NCBI GenBank assembly: GCA_947178245.1
Contig: CAMWXO010000005.1
Coordinates: 1 to 27,845 of the forward strand
Direction: 5' to 3'
Length of the DNA: 27,845 bases
From: an uncultured Porphyromonadaceae bacterium
GTDB lineage: Bacteria; Bacteroidota; Bacteroidia; Bacteroidales; Muribaculaceae
The position numbers and the translations under genes are program-made. Shown in pieces: positions 1 to 6,808 of this stretch. The first letter of the stretch is position 1, and each line of letters opens with the position of its first letter. Under the pieces are notes generated by a model that saw only the letters and a list, made by a program, of their open reading frames with translations, did no database searches and was not told the origin of the DNA.

Positions 1-266
1 TCAGGGCAATGCAGATCATCAACGAGCTCGAGCCTCACAGCCGCGTCACATACGCCGGCTGCATCGGCACGTTCGGATTCGACGGCTCCATAAATCAGGC
101 CATCACCATCAGAAGCTTCCTGAGCAAGGACTCACGCCTTTATTCCCAGTCGGGCGGAGGTGTGGTGGCACGCTCGGTGCCTGAAAACGAACTGCAGGAG
201 ACAAAAAATAAACTCGGCGCTCTCGTCAAAGCCGTGGCGCTGGCTGAATCCTTCACTTCTAAATAG
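1..266 (+). CDS. trpE: Anthranilate synthase component I, C-terminal fragment (cut by window edge)
   Basis: This is the last ~87 residues of the chorismate-utilising subunit of anthranilate synthase, which makes anthranilate with ammonia supplied by TrpG. The reading frame is open to the first base of the window, so the ATG at position 9 is internal (Arg-Ala-Met-Gln-Ile-Ile). Diagnostic family motifs are ELEPHSR, then YAGCIGTFGFDGSIN, then AITIRSF, then the QSGGGVVARSVPE stretch with ETKNK, all in the order expected of the chorismate-binding domain C-terminus. The stop is TAG at 264-266. It is followed by a 134-base repeat-rich spacer and trpG, so it is the first visible gene of a trp operon. 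The catalytic N-terminal parts and any tryptophan-feedback motif are not visible. Confidence 0.93.
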   Translation, partial: RAMQIINELEPHSRVTYAGCIGTFGFDGSINQAITIRSFLSKDSRLYSQSGGGVVARSVPENELQETKNKLGALVKAVALAESFTSK

Positions 267-400
267 TTTAGAATGGTTTAAAAAGTTTAGAATGGTTTAA
301 AAAGTTTATAGCCTCCCAAAACCTCTTAACCCCCTTAAACTACTAAACCTCTTAAACTACTTAAACCATTTAAACCCCTTAAACTAATTATCGATCCGAT
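266..400. repeat. Repeat-filled trpE-trpG spacer with two tandem 19-bp copies and inverted partners
   Basis: Two perfect tandem copies of a 19-bp unit (GTTTAGAATGGTTTAAAAA) lie at 266-284 and 285-303, with a third partial copy at 304-308. The right half (about 325-385) is a run of CCTTAAAC/ACTTAAACC-like words. The decamer TTAAACCATT at 361-370 is the exact reverse complement of AATGGTTTAA, which occurs at 272-281 and 291-300, so alternative stem-loops are possible in the trp mRNA. No coding frame or TAnnTTTG promoter is evident. A role in attenuating or tuning trpG expression is speculative; replication slippage is the simple alternative. Confidence 0.7.
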
Positions 401-964
401 ATGAAGATACTCGTTTTCGACAACTACGACTCCTTCACTTATAATATCGTTCATGCCGTGCGTGAACTCGGAATCGAGCCCGTCACCGTGCGCAACGACC
501 GCATACAGCTCCCCGACGTGGCGCGTTTCGATAAGATAATCATATCTCCCGGCCCCGGCATTCCGCAAGAGGCCGGACTTCTGCCCGATCTGCTCAGGGA
601 ATATGCCGACACTAAGCCGATATTGGGAGTATGCCTCGGCCATCAGGCTATTGCCGAGCGCTTCGGCGCCACGCTGAGCAATCTCCCCGAAGTCTTCCAT
701 GGAGTGCAGACCGACATAAGCGTCACCGCGCCCGACTATATACTCGAAGGAATGGGTGAGCGCTTCCCGGTGGGGCGTTATCATTCCTGGGTAGTGAGCG
801 ACGAAGGGCTCCCCGACTGCCTGCAGGTGACGTCGCGCTCCGACGACGGCAGCATCATGTCGCTGCGCCACAACTCGCTCGACGTGCACGGCGTGCAGTT
901 CCATCCGGAGTCTCTCCTCACTCCCGGCGGTATCAAGATAATATCTAATTTCCTCTTCCATTGA
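401..964 (+). CDS. trpG: Anthranilate synthase component II (glutamine amidotransferase)
   Basis: A 187-residue class I glutamine amidotransferase that hydrolyses glutamine and passes ammonia to TrpE. Visible motifs are the N-terminal DNYDSFTYN, the oxyanion segment SPGPGIPQEAG (about 49-59), the nucleophile elbow GVCLGHQ with Cys78, and the catalytic pair His168/Glu170 in VQFHPES. Length is normal for a stand-alone TrpG, and there is no fused TrpD domain. It starts at ATG 401 after the repeat-rich spacer and ends one base before trpD, so trpG and trpD are surely co-transcribed. Family members can double as PabA for folate synthesis, but the trp operon position argues for tryptophan as the main role. 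Confidence 0.97.
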   Translation: MKILVFDNYDSFTYNIVHAVRELGIEPVTVRNDRIQLPDVARFDKIIISPGPGIPQEAGLLPDLLREYADTKPILGVCLGHQAIAERFGATLSNLPEVFHGVQTDISVTAPDYILEGMGERFPVGRYHSWVVSDEGLPDCLQVTSRSDDGSIMSLRHNSLDVHGVQFHPESLLTPGGIKIISNFLFH

Positions 965-965
965 C

Positions 966-1961
966 ATGAACACGATTCTATCGAAACTTTTCGAGCACAA
1001 GAGCCTCACCCGCGAGGAGGCGCGCGACATAATGCTCAATATAGCCGACGGCAGATATAACGACAATCAGTTGTCGGCATTCATGACGGTATATCTGATG
1101 CGTAGCATCACTCCGGCGGAGCTCTCCGGATTCCGCGACGCCATCCTGCTGCGCCGTGTGGCGGTCGATCTCGCCTCAGACGATGCCATCGACATTGTCG
1201 GCACCGGCGGCGACGGCAAGAACACGTTCAATATATCGACTGCCTCCTGTTTCGTGGTGGCGGGTGCCGGGAGAAAGGTGGTGAAGCACGGCAACTATGG
1301 CGCCAGCTCGGTGTCGGGAGCATCCAATGTGCTTGAGCAGCATGGAGTGAAGTTTACGGCCGATGAGGATAAACTGCGCCGCTCTCTCGAAGAGTCGGGT
1401 GTTGCTTTCCTGCATGCTCCATTCTTCAGCCCGGCCCTCAAGAGCGTGGGCCCGGTGAGGAGATCGCTCAGGATGCGTACCTTCTTCAACATGCTCGGCC
1501 CGCTCGTAAACCCCACGCTGCCGAAAAACCAGTTGCTGGGTGTCTACAACCTGAAACTTATGCGCCTCTATCGCTACATCGCGCAGAATGAGGGTATCAA
1601 CTGCACCGTGGTGCATTCGCTCGACGGCTACGACGAGATCTCGCTCACGTCGCCTTTCAAGGTGGCGACGCCCGAGGCGGAATTCGTGCTCAATCCCTCC
1701 GATATATGCCTTTCGCAGATACGCCAGGAAGACCTCTTCGGCGGTGACACCGTGGAGGAGGCAGCCCGTGTCTTCGACGATGTGCTCTCAGGCAAGGCAT
1801 CGCAGGCCAGACTCGATTGTGTGTCGGCTAACGCGGCATACGCGCTGCTCACCCTCGAGCCGGAACTCGGCATAGACCGGGCTCTGGGCATGGCTCAGGC
1901 TTCCCTGCGTGACGGGGCGGCGCTGGATGCTTTCAGAAAATTTGTGGACTTAAATTCATAA
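966..1961 (+). CDS. trpD: Anthranilate phosphoribosyltransferase
   Basis: A 331-residue enzyme that joins anthranilate and PRPP to give phosphoribosyl-anthranilate. The PRPP-binding glycine-rich loop GTGGDGKNTFNIST is at about 79-92 and the conserved KHGNYGASSVSG segment at about 107-118. The anthranilate-site region GPVRRSLRMRTFFNMLGPL follows, with LVNP next to it. The length matches monofunctional TrpD. The ATG lies one base after the trpG stop, and the stop is 3 bases before the trpC ATG, which shows translational coupling through the middle of the operon. No anomaly is seen. Confidence 0.97.
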   Translation: MNTILSKLFEHKSLTREEARDIMLNIADGRYNDNQLSAFMTVYLMRSITPAELSGFRDAILLRRVAVDLASDDAIDIVGTGGDGKNTFNISTASCFVVAGAGRKVVKHGNYGASSVSGASNVLEQHGVKFTADEDKLRRSLEESGVAFLHAPFFSPALKSVGPVRRSLRMRTFFNMLGPLVNPTLPKNQLLGVYNLKLMRLYRYIAQNEGINCTVVHSLDGYDEISLTSPFKVATPEAEFVLNPSDICLSQIRQEDLFGGDTVEEAARVFDDVLSGKASQARLDCVSANAAYALLTLEPELGIDRALGMAQASLRDGAALDAFRKFVDLNS

Positions 1962-1964
1962 TTC

Positions 1965-2753
1965 ATGGCCGATAATATATTGACCCGCATAGCGGCATCG
2001 AAGAGGCGCGAGGTGGCAGCCGCCCGGTTGGCAATGCCCGTGGAGGCACTCGAGGAAGCAGCTTTTAACTGCAGCCGACAGCCGCTTCAGATGTCTGACT
2101 CCATTCTTTCGGGCTCGGGCATCATAGCCGAGCATAAGAGGCGTTCTCCCTCAAGAGGTGAAATCTCCCCTATGAGCGACGTGGAGGAAGTAGCCCGTCT
2201 TTATGCTGGGGGAGGGGCATCGGCCATGTCGGTGCTTACCGATACCCCTTTCTTCGGAGGTAGCCTTGCCGATCTGATGGTGGCGAGGATGTCTGCCCCG
2301 ATGCTCCCTATCCTCCGCAAGGAATTCATCGTGGATGAATACCAGCTTCTTGAGGCGCGCGTGGCCGGTGCTGATGCCGTGCTTCTCATAGCGGCCATGC
2401 TCCCCGCCGGTGAAATAGGGCGCCTCAATGATTTTGCACATTATCTCGGTCTTCAGACTCTTGTGGAGATACACGACGCTTCTGAAGCGGCTTCCATACC
2501 GGCCGATGCAGATATGGTGGGAATCAACAACCGCGATCTCACCTCCTTCCATACCGATCTGTCGGTGGCCGCGCGGCTCGTGGATATTCTTCCTCCTTCA
2601 GCGGTGAAGATCGCGGAGAGCGGCCTGAAGACTCCGGCCGACATGAAGAATCTCCGGGCTGCCGGATTCGACGGCTTCCTGATAGGCGAGGCGTTCATGT
2701 CGGCGCCTGATCCGGGCGAGGCTTTGAAAAGTTTCATCGAATATGGTGTATGA
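1965..2753 (+). CDS. trpC: Indole-3-glycerol phosphate synthase
   Basis: A 262-residue TIM-barrel enzyme that closes the indole ring from CdRP. Catalytic residues align with known IGPS enzymes: Glu56 and Lys58 in AEHKRRSPSRG, the general acid Lys119 in LRKEFIVD, Glu168 in TLVEIH, Asn188 in GINNRDL, and Ser219 in AESG. The substrate phosphate-binding region GFLIGEAFM is also present. It is monofunctional, not fused to TrpF as in enterobacteria. It starts 3 bases after trpD and its stop (TGA 2751-2753) sits one base before the chosen trpF start. Confidence 0.97.
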   Translation: MADNILTRIAASKRREVAAARLAMPVEALEEAAFNCSRQPLQMSDSILSGSGIIAEHKRRSPSRGEISPMSDVEEVARLYAGGGASAMSVLTDTPFFGGSLADLMVARMSAPMLPILRKEFIVDEYQLLEARVAGADAVLLIAAMLPAGEIGRLNDFAHYLGLQTLVEIHDASEAASIPADADMVGINNRDLTSFHTDLSVAARLVDILPPSAVKIAESGLKTPADMKNLRAAGFDGFLIGEAFMSAPDPGEALKSFIEYGV

Positions 2754-2754
2754 T

Positions 2755-3399
2755 ATGGAGGAATTGAGAATCAAGGTGTGCGGCTTGCGCTGCGCGAGCA
2801 ATATCGCTGACGTAGGCAAACTCGGGCCCGACTTCATGGGCTTTATTTTCTATCCCCCTTCGCCCAGATATTGCGGCGATGCCGGCCCGGATCTTCTTGA
2901 CTCCGTGCCCGAGGGTGTCACTCCGGTGGCTGTGACGGTGGATATGCCTGACGCCGATATTCTCGGGCTGTGTAGGAAGTATGGTTTCAACACTGTCCAG
3001 TTGCACGGCTGCGAGTCTCCTGAGAAGTGCCGCCGGTTGAGGGCTGCCGGCCTTCATGTCTGGAAAGCCGTATCGGTGTCAGGGCCCGGCGATCTGCAGG
3101 CGGCTGAGAAATATGACGGCTGCGTCGATCTGCTCGTCTTCGACACTGCGGCTGCGTCGCGGGGTGGAAGCGGCAGAAAATTTGAATGGGAGTGGCTGAA
3201 CGCATACTGTGGCGCAACGGGCTTTATGCTGAGCGGCGGAATCGCGCCCGAAGATGCCGATGCGGTGCGGGGAGTGCTTCATCCCCTCATGGCCGGCGTG
3301 GATCTCAACAGCCGCTTCGAGACCGCCCCCGGAGTAAAGGACACAGACGCCCTCCGCCTCTTTATCCGCACCCTCCGCTCACGCGATAACCAAAAATAA
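2755..3399 (+). CDS. trpF: Phosphoribosylanthranilate isomerase
   Basis: A 214-residue TIM barrel that carries out the Amadori rearrangement of phosphoribosylanthranilate. The general base Cys9 is in IKVCG, the general acid Asp130 in LLVFDT, the phosphate loop is GGSGRKFEW, and LSGGI and GVDLNSRFE with PGVKD close the barrel. An in-frame ATG also exists at 2743, which would overlap trpC by 11 bases. I prefer ATG 2755 because it sits just after the trpC stop and gives the usual short lead before IKVCG. A 94-base low-complexity spacer separates it from trpA. Confidence 0.95.
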   Translation: MEELRIKVCGLRCASNIADVGKLGPDFMGFIFYPPSPRYCGDAGPDLLDSVPEGVTPVAVTVDMPDADILGLCRKYGFNTVQLHGCESPEKCRRLRAAGLHVWKAVSVSGPGDLQAAEKYDGCVDLLVFDTAAASRGGSGRKFEWEWLNAYCGATGFMLSGGIAPEDADAVRGVLHPLMAGVDLNSRFETAPGVKDTDALRLFIRTLRSRDNQK

Positions 3400-3493
3400 T
3401 TTCCCATTCACCCCAATTCTAAATTCCCCATTCCCCATTCCCAATTATAAGAAATTCAAAATTCCCCATTCCCAATTCTAAATTAAAAAAAAG
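3400..3493. repeat. Low-complexity AATTCTA / CATTCCC repeats between trpF and trpA
   Basis: The whole spacer is made of imperfect seven-base words such as AATTCTA, CATTCCC and AATTCCC. The 15-mer AAATTCCCCATTCCC is present twice. No ORF, hairpin or TAnnTTTG promoter is seen. The same words occur at five other intergenic places in this window (11941-11972, 12237-12291, 13231-13255, 20519-20580, 21279-21289), so it is a spreading or slippage-prone repeat class and is not specific to trp. Confidence 0.65.
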
Positions 3494-4270
3494 ATGAATC
3501 GTCTCACCCAACTATTTAAAAATAAGAAAAAAGACATATTGTCAGTTTACTTCACAGCAGGCTTCCCCCGGCTCGACTCCACCGGAGAGGTAATCGACGC
3601 TCTCTGCGTGGCTGATGTGGATATGATCGAGATAGGTATCCCCTTTTCCGATCCGATGGCGGATGGCCCCGTGATACAGCATAGCGGAACTGTAGCCCTC
3701 GCCAACGGCATGACCCTCTCCCTTCTCCTCGACCAGGTGAAGGAGGCGCGCACCCGCAATCATGATGTACCCTTCATCGCCATGGGTTATATCAATCCAA
3801 TCATGCAGATGGGTGAGGAGGAATTCTTCAGCCGTGCCAAAGATGCCGGAATAGACGCGGTCATAATCCCCGCCCTGCCGTTTGGTGTCTACATGAACAA
3901 ATACAAGGCTCTGACCCGCAAGTATGATATTCCGATGATAATGCTCATCACGCCCGCTACCGACGAAGAGCGTATTCGCCTCATCGACGAGCATTGCGAC
4001 GGCTTCATCTATATGGTGTCGGTCGCCTCCACCACGGGGGCGCGCGACAGTTTCACCGAAGAGCAGGTAGATTATTTCAGACGCATAAACTCGCTGGAAC
4101 TCAACCACCCGCGCCTGATAGGGTTCGGAATATCAAACCGTGGCACATACGGCGAGGCATGCCGCTACAGCAGCGGAGCTATCATAGGCTCGCAGTTTAT
4201 CAAATGCCTCGCTGCGGAAGACGACGCGACTGCCGCCGTGAAGTCGCTGATGGATAAGATCGGACGATGA
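3494..4270 (+). CDS. trpA: Tryptophan synthase alpha subunit
   Basis: A 258-residue TIM barrel that cleaves indole-3-glycerol phosphate to indole and glyceraldehyde-3-phosphate; indole then tunnels to TrpB. The catalytic pair Glu46 and Asp57 is seen in MIEIGIPFSDPMADGP. The active-site loop appears as YMVSVASTTGAR and the phosphate-binding end as GFGISNRG followed by GAIIGSQF. It is the last gene of the trp cluster. trpB is not in the window; in related genomes it heads the operon, so it is probably upstream. The stop TGA (4268-4270) is separated by a single base from the stop of the convergent thrC, leaving no room for a terminator between them. Confidence 0.97.
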   Translation: MNRLTQLFKNKKKDILSVYFTAGFPRLDSTGEVIDALCVADVDMIEIGIPFSDPMADGPVIQHSGTVALANGMTLSLLLDQVKEARTRNHDVPFIAMGYINPIMQMGEEEFFSRAKDAGIDAVIIPALPFGVYMNKYKALTRKYDIPMIMLITPATDEERIRLIDEHCDGFIYMVSVASTTGARDSFTEEQVDYFRRINSLELNHPRLIGFGISNRGTYGEACRYSSGAIIGSQFIKCLAAEDDATAAVKSLMDKIGR

Positions 4271-4271
4271 T

Positions 4272-5576
4272 TCACTTCTGCAGCGCGCTCAGATAAGCGC
4301 GGAAGGCATCGTAGTCTGCCGGCATCCCCACGCTCTGCTTCTTGCCTTGCATAAAGGCGGCCAGACGTGTCGGGATGCTGATGTCGGTGCCGATGGCAGA
4401 CTCCACCGTCTCCTTGAATTTCGCGGGGTGGGCTGTGGCGAGGAATACTCCTGTCTCGCCCGGGCGCAGTTGCTGCTTCAGGGCGCGGTAGGCGCAGGCG
4501 CCGTGCGGATCGAGCACATATCCCGTCTTTTCATAGCACTCGCGCATGGTGGCTACTATATCGGCATCGCTGCTTGTGGAGCCTTCCACCACGTTGCTTA
4601 TGAGTGCGTGGTCGTGACCGTAGAGATCGAGTATGCGCGCGAAGTTGGAGGGATCGCCCACGTCCATGGCGTTGGCGAGCGTGGCTTTGCTTGCACGCGG
4701 AGTGTAGACCCCTGTCTTCAGATATTCGTGGAAGACGTCATTGGCATTGTTGGCGGCTATGAAGCGTTTTACGGGGAGTCCCATCTTTTGTGCCACAAGT
4801 CCCGCAGTGAGATTGCCGAAGTTTCCGCTCGGCACGCTGAAGACCACATCATCGGCCTTTCCCTGCCTTTTGAGCTGGGAGTATGCGTTGAAGTAGTAGA
4901 ACGCCTGCGGCAGGAAGCGCGCTATATTGATGGAGTTGGCCGAAGTGAGGAGCAGATGCCGGTTGAGTTCTTCGTCGAGGAAGGCGCTTTTCACGAGCCG
5001 CTGGCAGTCGTCGAATACTCCATCTACCTCGATTGCCGTGATATTGCCGCCCAGCGTTGTGAACTGGCATTCCTGAATCGGGCTCACCTTCCCCTTGGGA
5101 TAGAGCACATGCACCCTTATGCCTTCTACGCCTGAAAAGCCGTTGGCCACGGCGCTTCCGGTGTCGCCGCTGGTGGCCACGAGCACATGCACCTCACGCG
5201 GATCTTCTTTCAGCACCATTCGGAGCATCCTCGCCATGAAGCGGGCCCCCACATCCTTGAAGGCGAGTGTCGGGCCGTGGAAGAGCTCGAGGCTGTAGAT
5301 GCCGGGCTCGACTTCCACCACGGGCGTAGGAAAAGATAGAGTGTCGCCTACTATCCTGCGCAGTTCCGTGTGGGGAATGTCGCTTCCGAAGAATGATCTC
5401 GCCACCATCCGTCCCATTTCCTGAAACGATAGATGACCGATGCAGTCAAAGAATTCCTGTGGAAGCCGCTCGATATGCTCGGGCATGTATAGGCCTCTGT
5501 CGGGAGCGAGACCCTTCACGATGGCTTCCGTTGCGGAGACGTCGGGAGAGTGGCGGTTGGTGCTGTAGTATTTCAT
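4272..5576 (-). CDS. thrC: Threonine synthase
   Basis: A 434-residue PLP-dependent lyase converting O-phosphohomoserine to threonine. The Schiff-base lysine is Lys107 in GPTLAFKDVGARF. The PLP-phosphate loop appears as SVPSGNFGNLTAGL, and ATSGDTGSAVANGF is the conserved substrate loop. The N-terminal YYSTNR and DRGLYMPE segments are typical of the bacterial/yeast class. The ATG overlaps the stop of the upstream apgM-like gene (ATGA), so it is the last gene of the thrA-apgM-thrC operon. It converges on trpA with a one-base gap. Confidence 0.96.
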   Translation of the reverse strand: MKYYSTNRHSPDVSATEAIVKGLAPDRGLYMPEHIERLPQEFFDCIGHLSFQEMGRMVARSFFGSDIPHTELRRIVGDTLSFPTPVVEVEPGIYSLELFHGPTLAFKDVGARFMARMLRMVLKEDPREVHVLVATSGDTGSAVANGFSGVEGIRVHVLYPKGKVSPIQECQFTTLGGNITAIEVDGVFDDCQRLVKSAFLDEELNRHLLLTSANSINIARFLPQAFYYFNAYSQLKRQGKADDVVFSVPSGNFGNLTAGLVAQKMGLPVKRFIAANNANDVFHEYLKTGVYTPRASKATLANAMDVGDPSNFARILDLYGHDHALISNVVEGSTSSDADIVATMRECYEKTGYVLDPHGACAYRALKQQLRPGETGVFLATAHPAKFKETVESAIGTDISIPTRLAAFMQGKKQSVGMPADYDAFRAYLSALQK

Positions 5577-6808
5577 CTGATATTCATGAAAAGGTTCATA
5601 AACTGAGTGGGCCCCAAAAGGCCGTAGTCACCGAGCCGGGCCGACGCCTCCGAGTATGATGCCACGCCGTCGGGGATAATGCCGGGATAATATATTGCAA
5701 ACGGCACAGGCTCCGAGCGGTGCACCCGCTCCTCGACGGGTGTGGCATGGTCCGGAAGAACGGCTATCGCCACCGGCTCGTCCCACTTCCCGGTCTCTTC
5801 GAGGATTGGGCCGATCACGCGGCTGTCGATGCGCTCTATCGATTTGAGTTTCAGGTCGAGGTCTCCGTCATGCCCGGCCTCGTCGCATGCTTCGATATGG
5901 AGGAAGACGAAATCGGCGCCGTCGCGTAGGGCCTTCAGCGCCGCTGATGCTTTCCCCTCGTAGTTGGTGTCGGCAAGCCCGGTGGCCCCATCTACATCTA
6001 TTGCCTGCAGTCCGGCATATATACCCAGTCCTCGTATGAGATCTACCGCCGTGATTACCTTGCCGTCGCGCAGGTCGGGATATAGGTGGCCGAGCGGCGA
6101 CATCGCCGGGCGATACCCCGGACTCCAGGGCCAGATGGAATTGGCTGCCACGGTGCGCCCCTGATTGAAAGGATGGTCTTTCAGCAATTCCTGTGAGCGG
6201 AGGATGAGCGAGTTGAGCAGGTCTGCCGTCTCTTCCGGTGTCAGTCGCCCCGGCTCCTCAGGCGCTCCGGCCACAGGCCTGACGAGGCAATCCCGCCAGC
6301 GTTCACCGGGATGATCGTGGGGCGGAATGGTCTCCACATATTTGCTGCCTCCTTTCACCACCAGCAGATGCCTGTATTGCACCCCCGGTATGAATCGCAC
6401 CCGGTCATCGCCGAGTCGCTCCTGAAGATATTCGATCAGCGCGGTGCCTTGCTCTGTGGTGAGGTGCCCTCCGTGATGATTCTGTATCAGTCCGTCGTCG
6501 GATAAGGTAAGGATATTGCAGCGCATGGCCATGTCTGTGGGCGCCATGTCATAGCCGATGCTCGCTGCCTCGAGCACGCCTCTCCCCTCATACACGCTCT
6601 TCACGTCGTAGCCGAGAATGGAAGCATTCGCCACTTCGCTGCCCGGAGCGAAGCCCTCGGGCACCGTGGTGAGAAGGCCGGAGCGTCCGCGTCGGGCTAT
6701 GCTGTCCATCGCTGGTGTGTGAGCGTAGGCGAGTGGTGTCAGCCCTCCGAGCGATGCAACAGGGTGATCGCTCATTCCGTCGCAAAGTATGATAAGATGC
6801 TTCATCAT
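5573..6808 (-). CDS. apgM: ApgM-type cofactor-independent phosphoglycerate mutase family protein, probable homoserine kinase substitute
   Basis: A 411-residue alkaline-phosphatase-superfamily protein of the archaeal 2,3-bisphosphoglycerate-independent mutase type. The metal/nucleophile motifs are visible: the N-terminal ILCDGMSD (Asp10), the serine segment APGSEVANASILGYD (about 54-68), HIEACDEAGHDGD, and VLPDHATPV near the C-terminus. The gene lies between thrA and thrC with four-base overlaps at both ends (ATGA). No classical GHMP-type thrB is present. In Bacteroidota this conserved position has led to the proposal that the protein supplies homoserine kinase activity. That role is a context-based inference; the sequence itself shows only the mutase/phosphatase fold. 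The first of two adjacent ATG codons is used because it makes the overlap with thrA. Confidence 0.85.
   Translation of the reverse strand: MMKHLIILCDGMSDHPVASLGGLTPLAYAHTPAMDSIARRGRSGLLTTVPEGFAPGSEVANASILGYDVKSVYEGRGVLEAASIGYDMAPTDMAMRCNILTLSDDGLIQNHHGGHLTTEQGTALIEYLQERLGDDRVRFIPGVQYRHLLVVKGGSKYVETIPPHDHPGERWRDCLVRPVAGAPEEPGRLTPEETADLLNSLILRSQELLKDHPFNQGRTVAANSIWPWSPGYRPAMSPLGHLYPDLRDGKVITAVDLIRGLGIYAGLQAIDVDGATGLADTNYEGKASAALKALRDGADFVFLHIEACDEAGHDGDLDLKLKSIERIDSRVIGPILEETGKWDEPVAIAVLPDHATPVEERVHRSEPVPFAIYYPGIIPDGVASYSEASARLGDYGLLGPTQFMNLFMNIR

Noticed and set aside
335..1066. 243-residue minus-strand ORF opposite trpG
   Set aside because: It is antisense to a conserved gene, with no family motif and no promoter; a by-product of GC-rich codon use.
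4347..5135. 262-residue plus-strand ORF
   Set aside because: Antisense to threonine synthase; no recognisable protein features.
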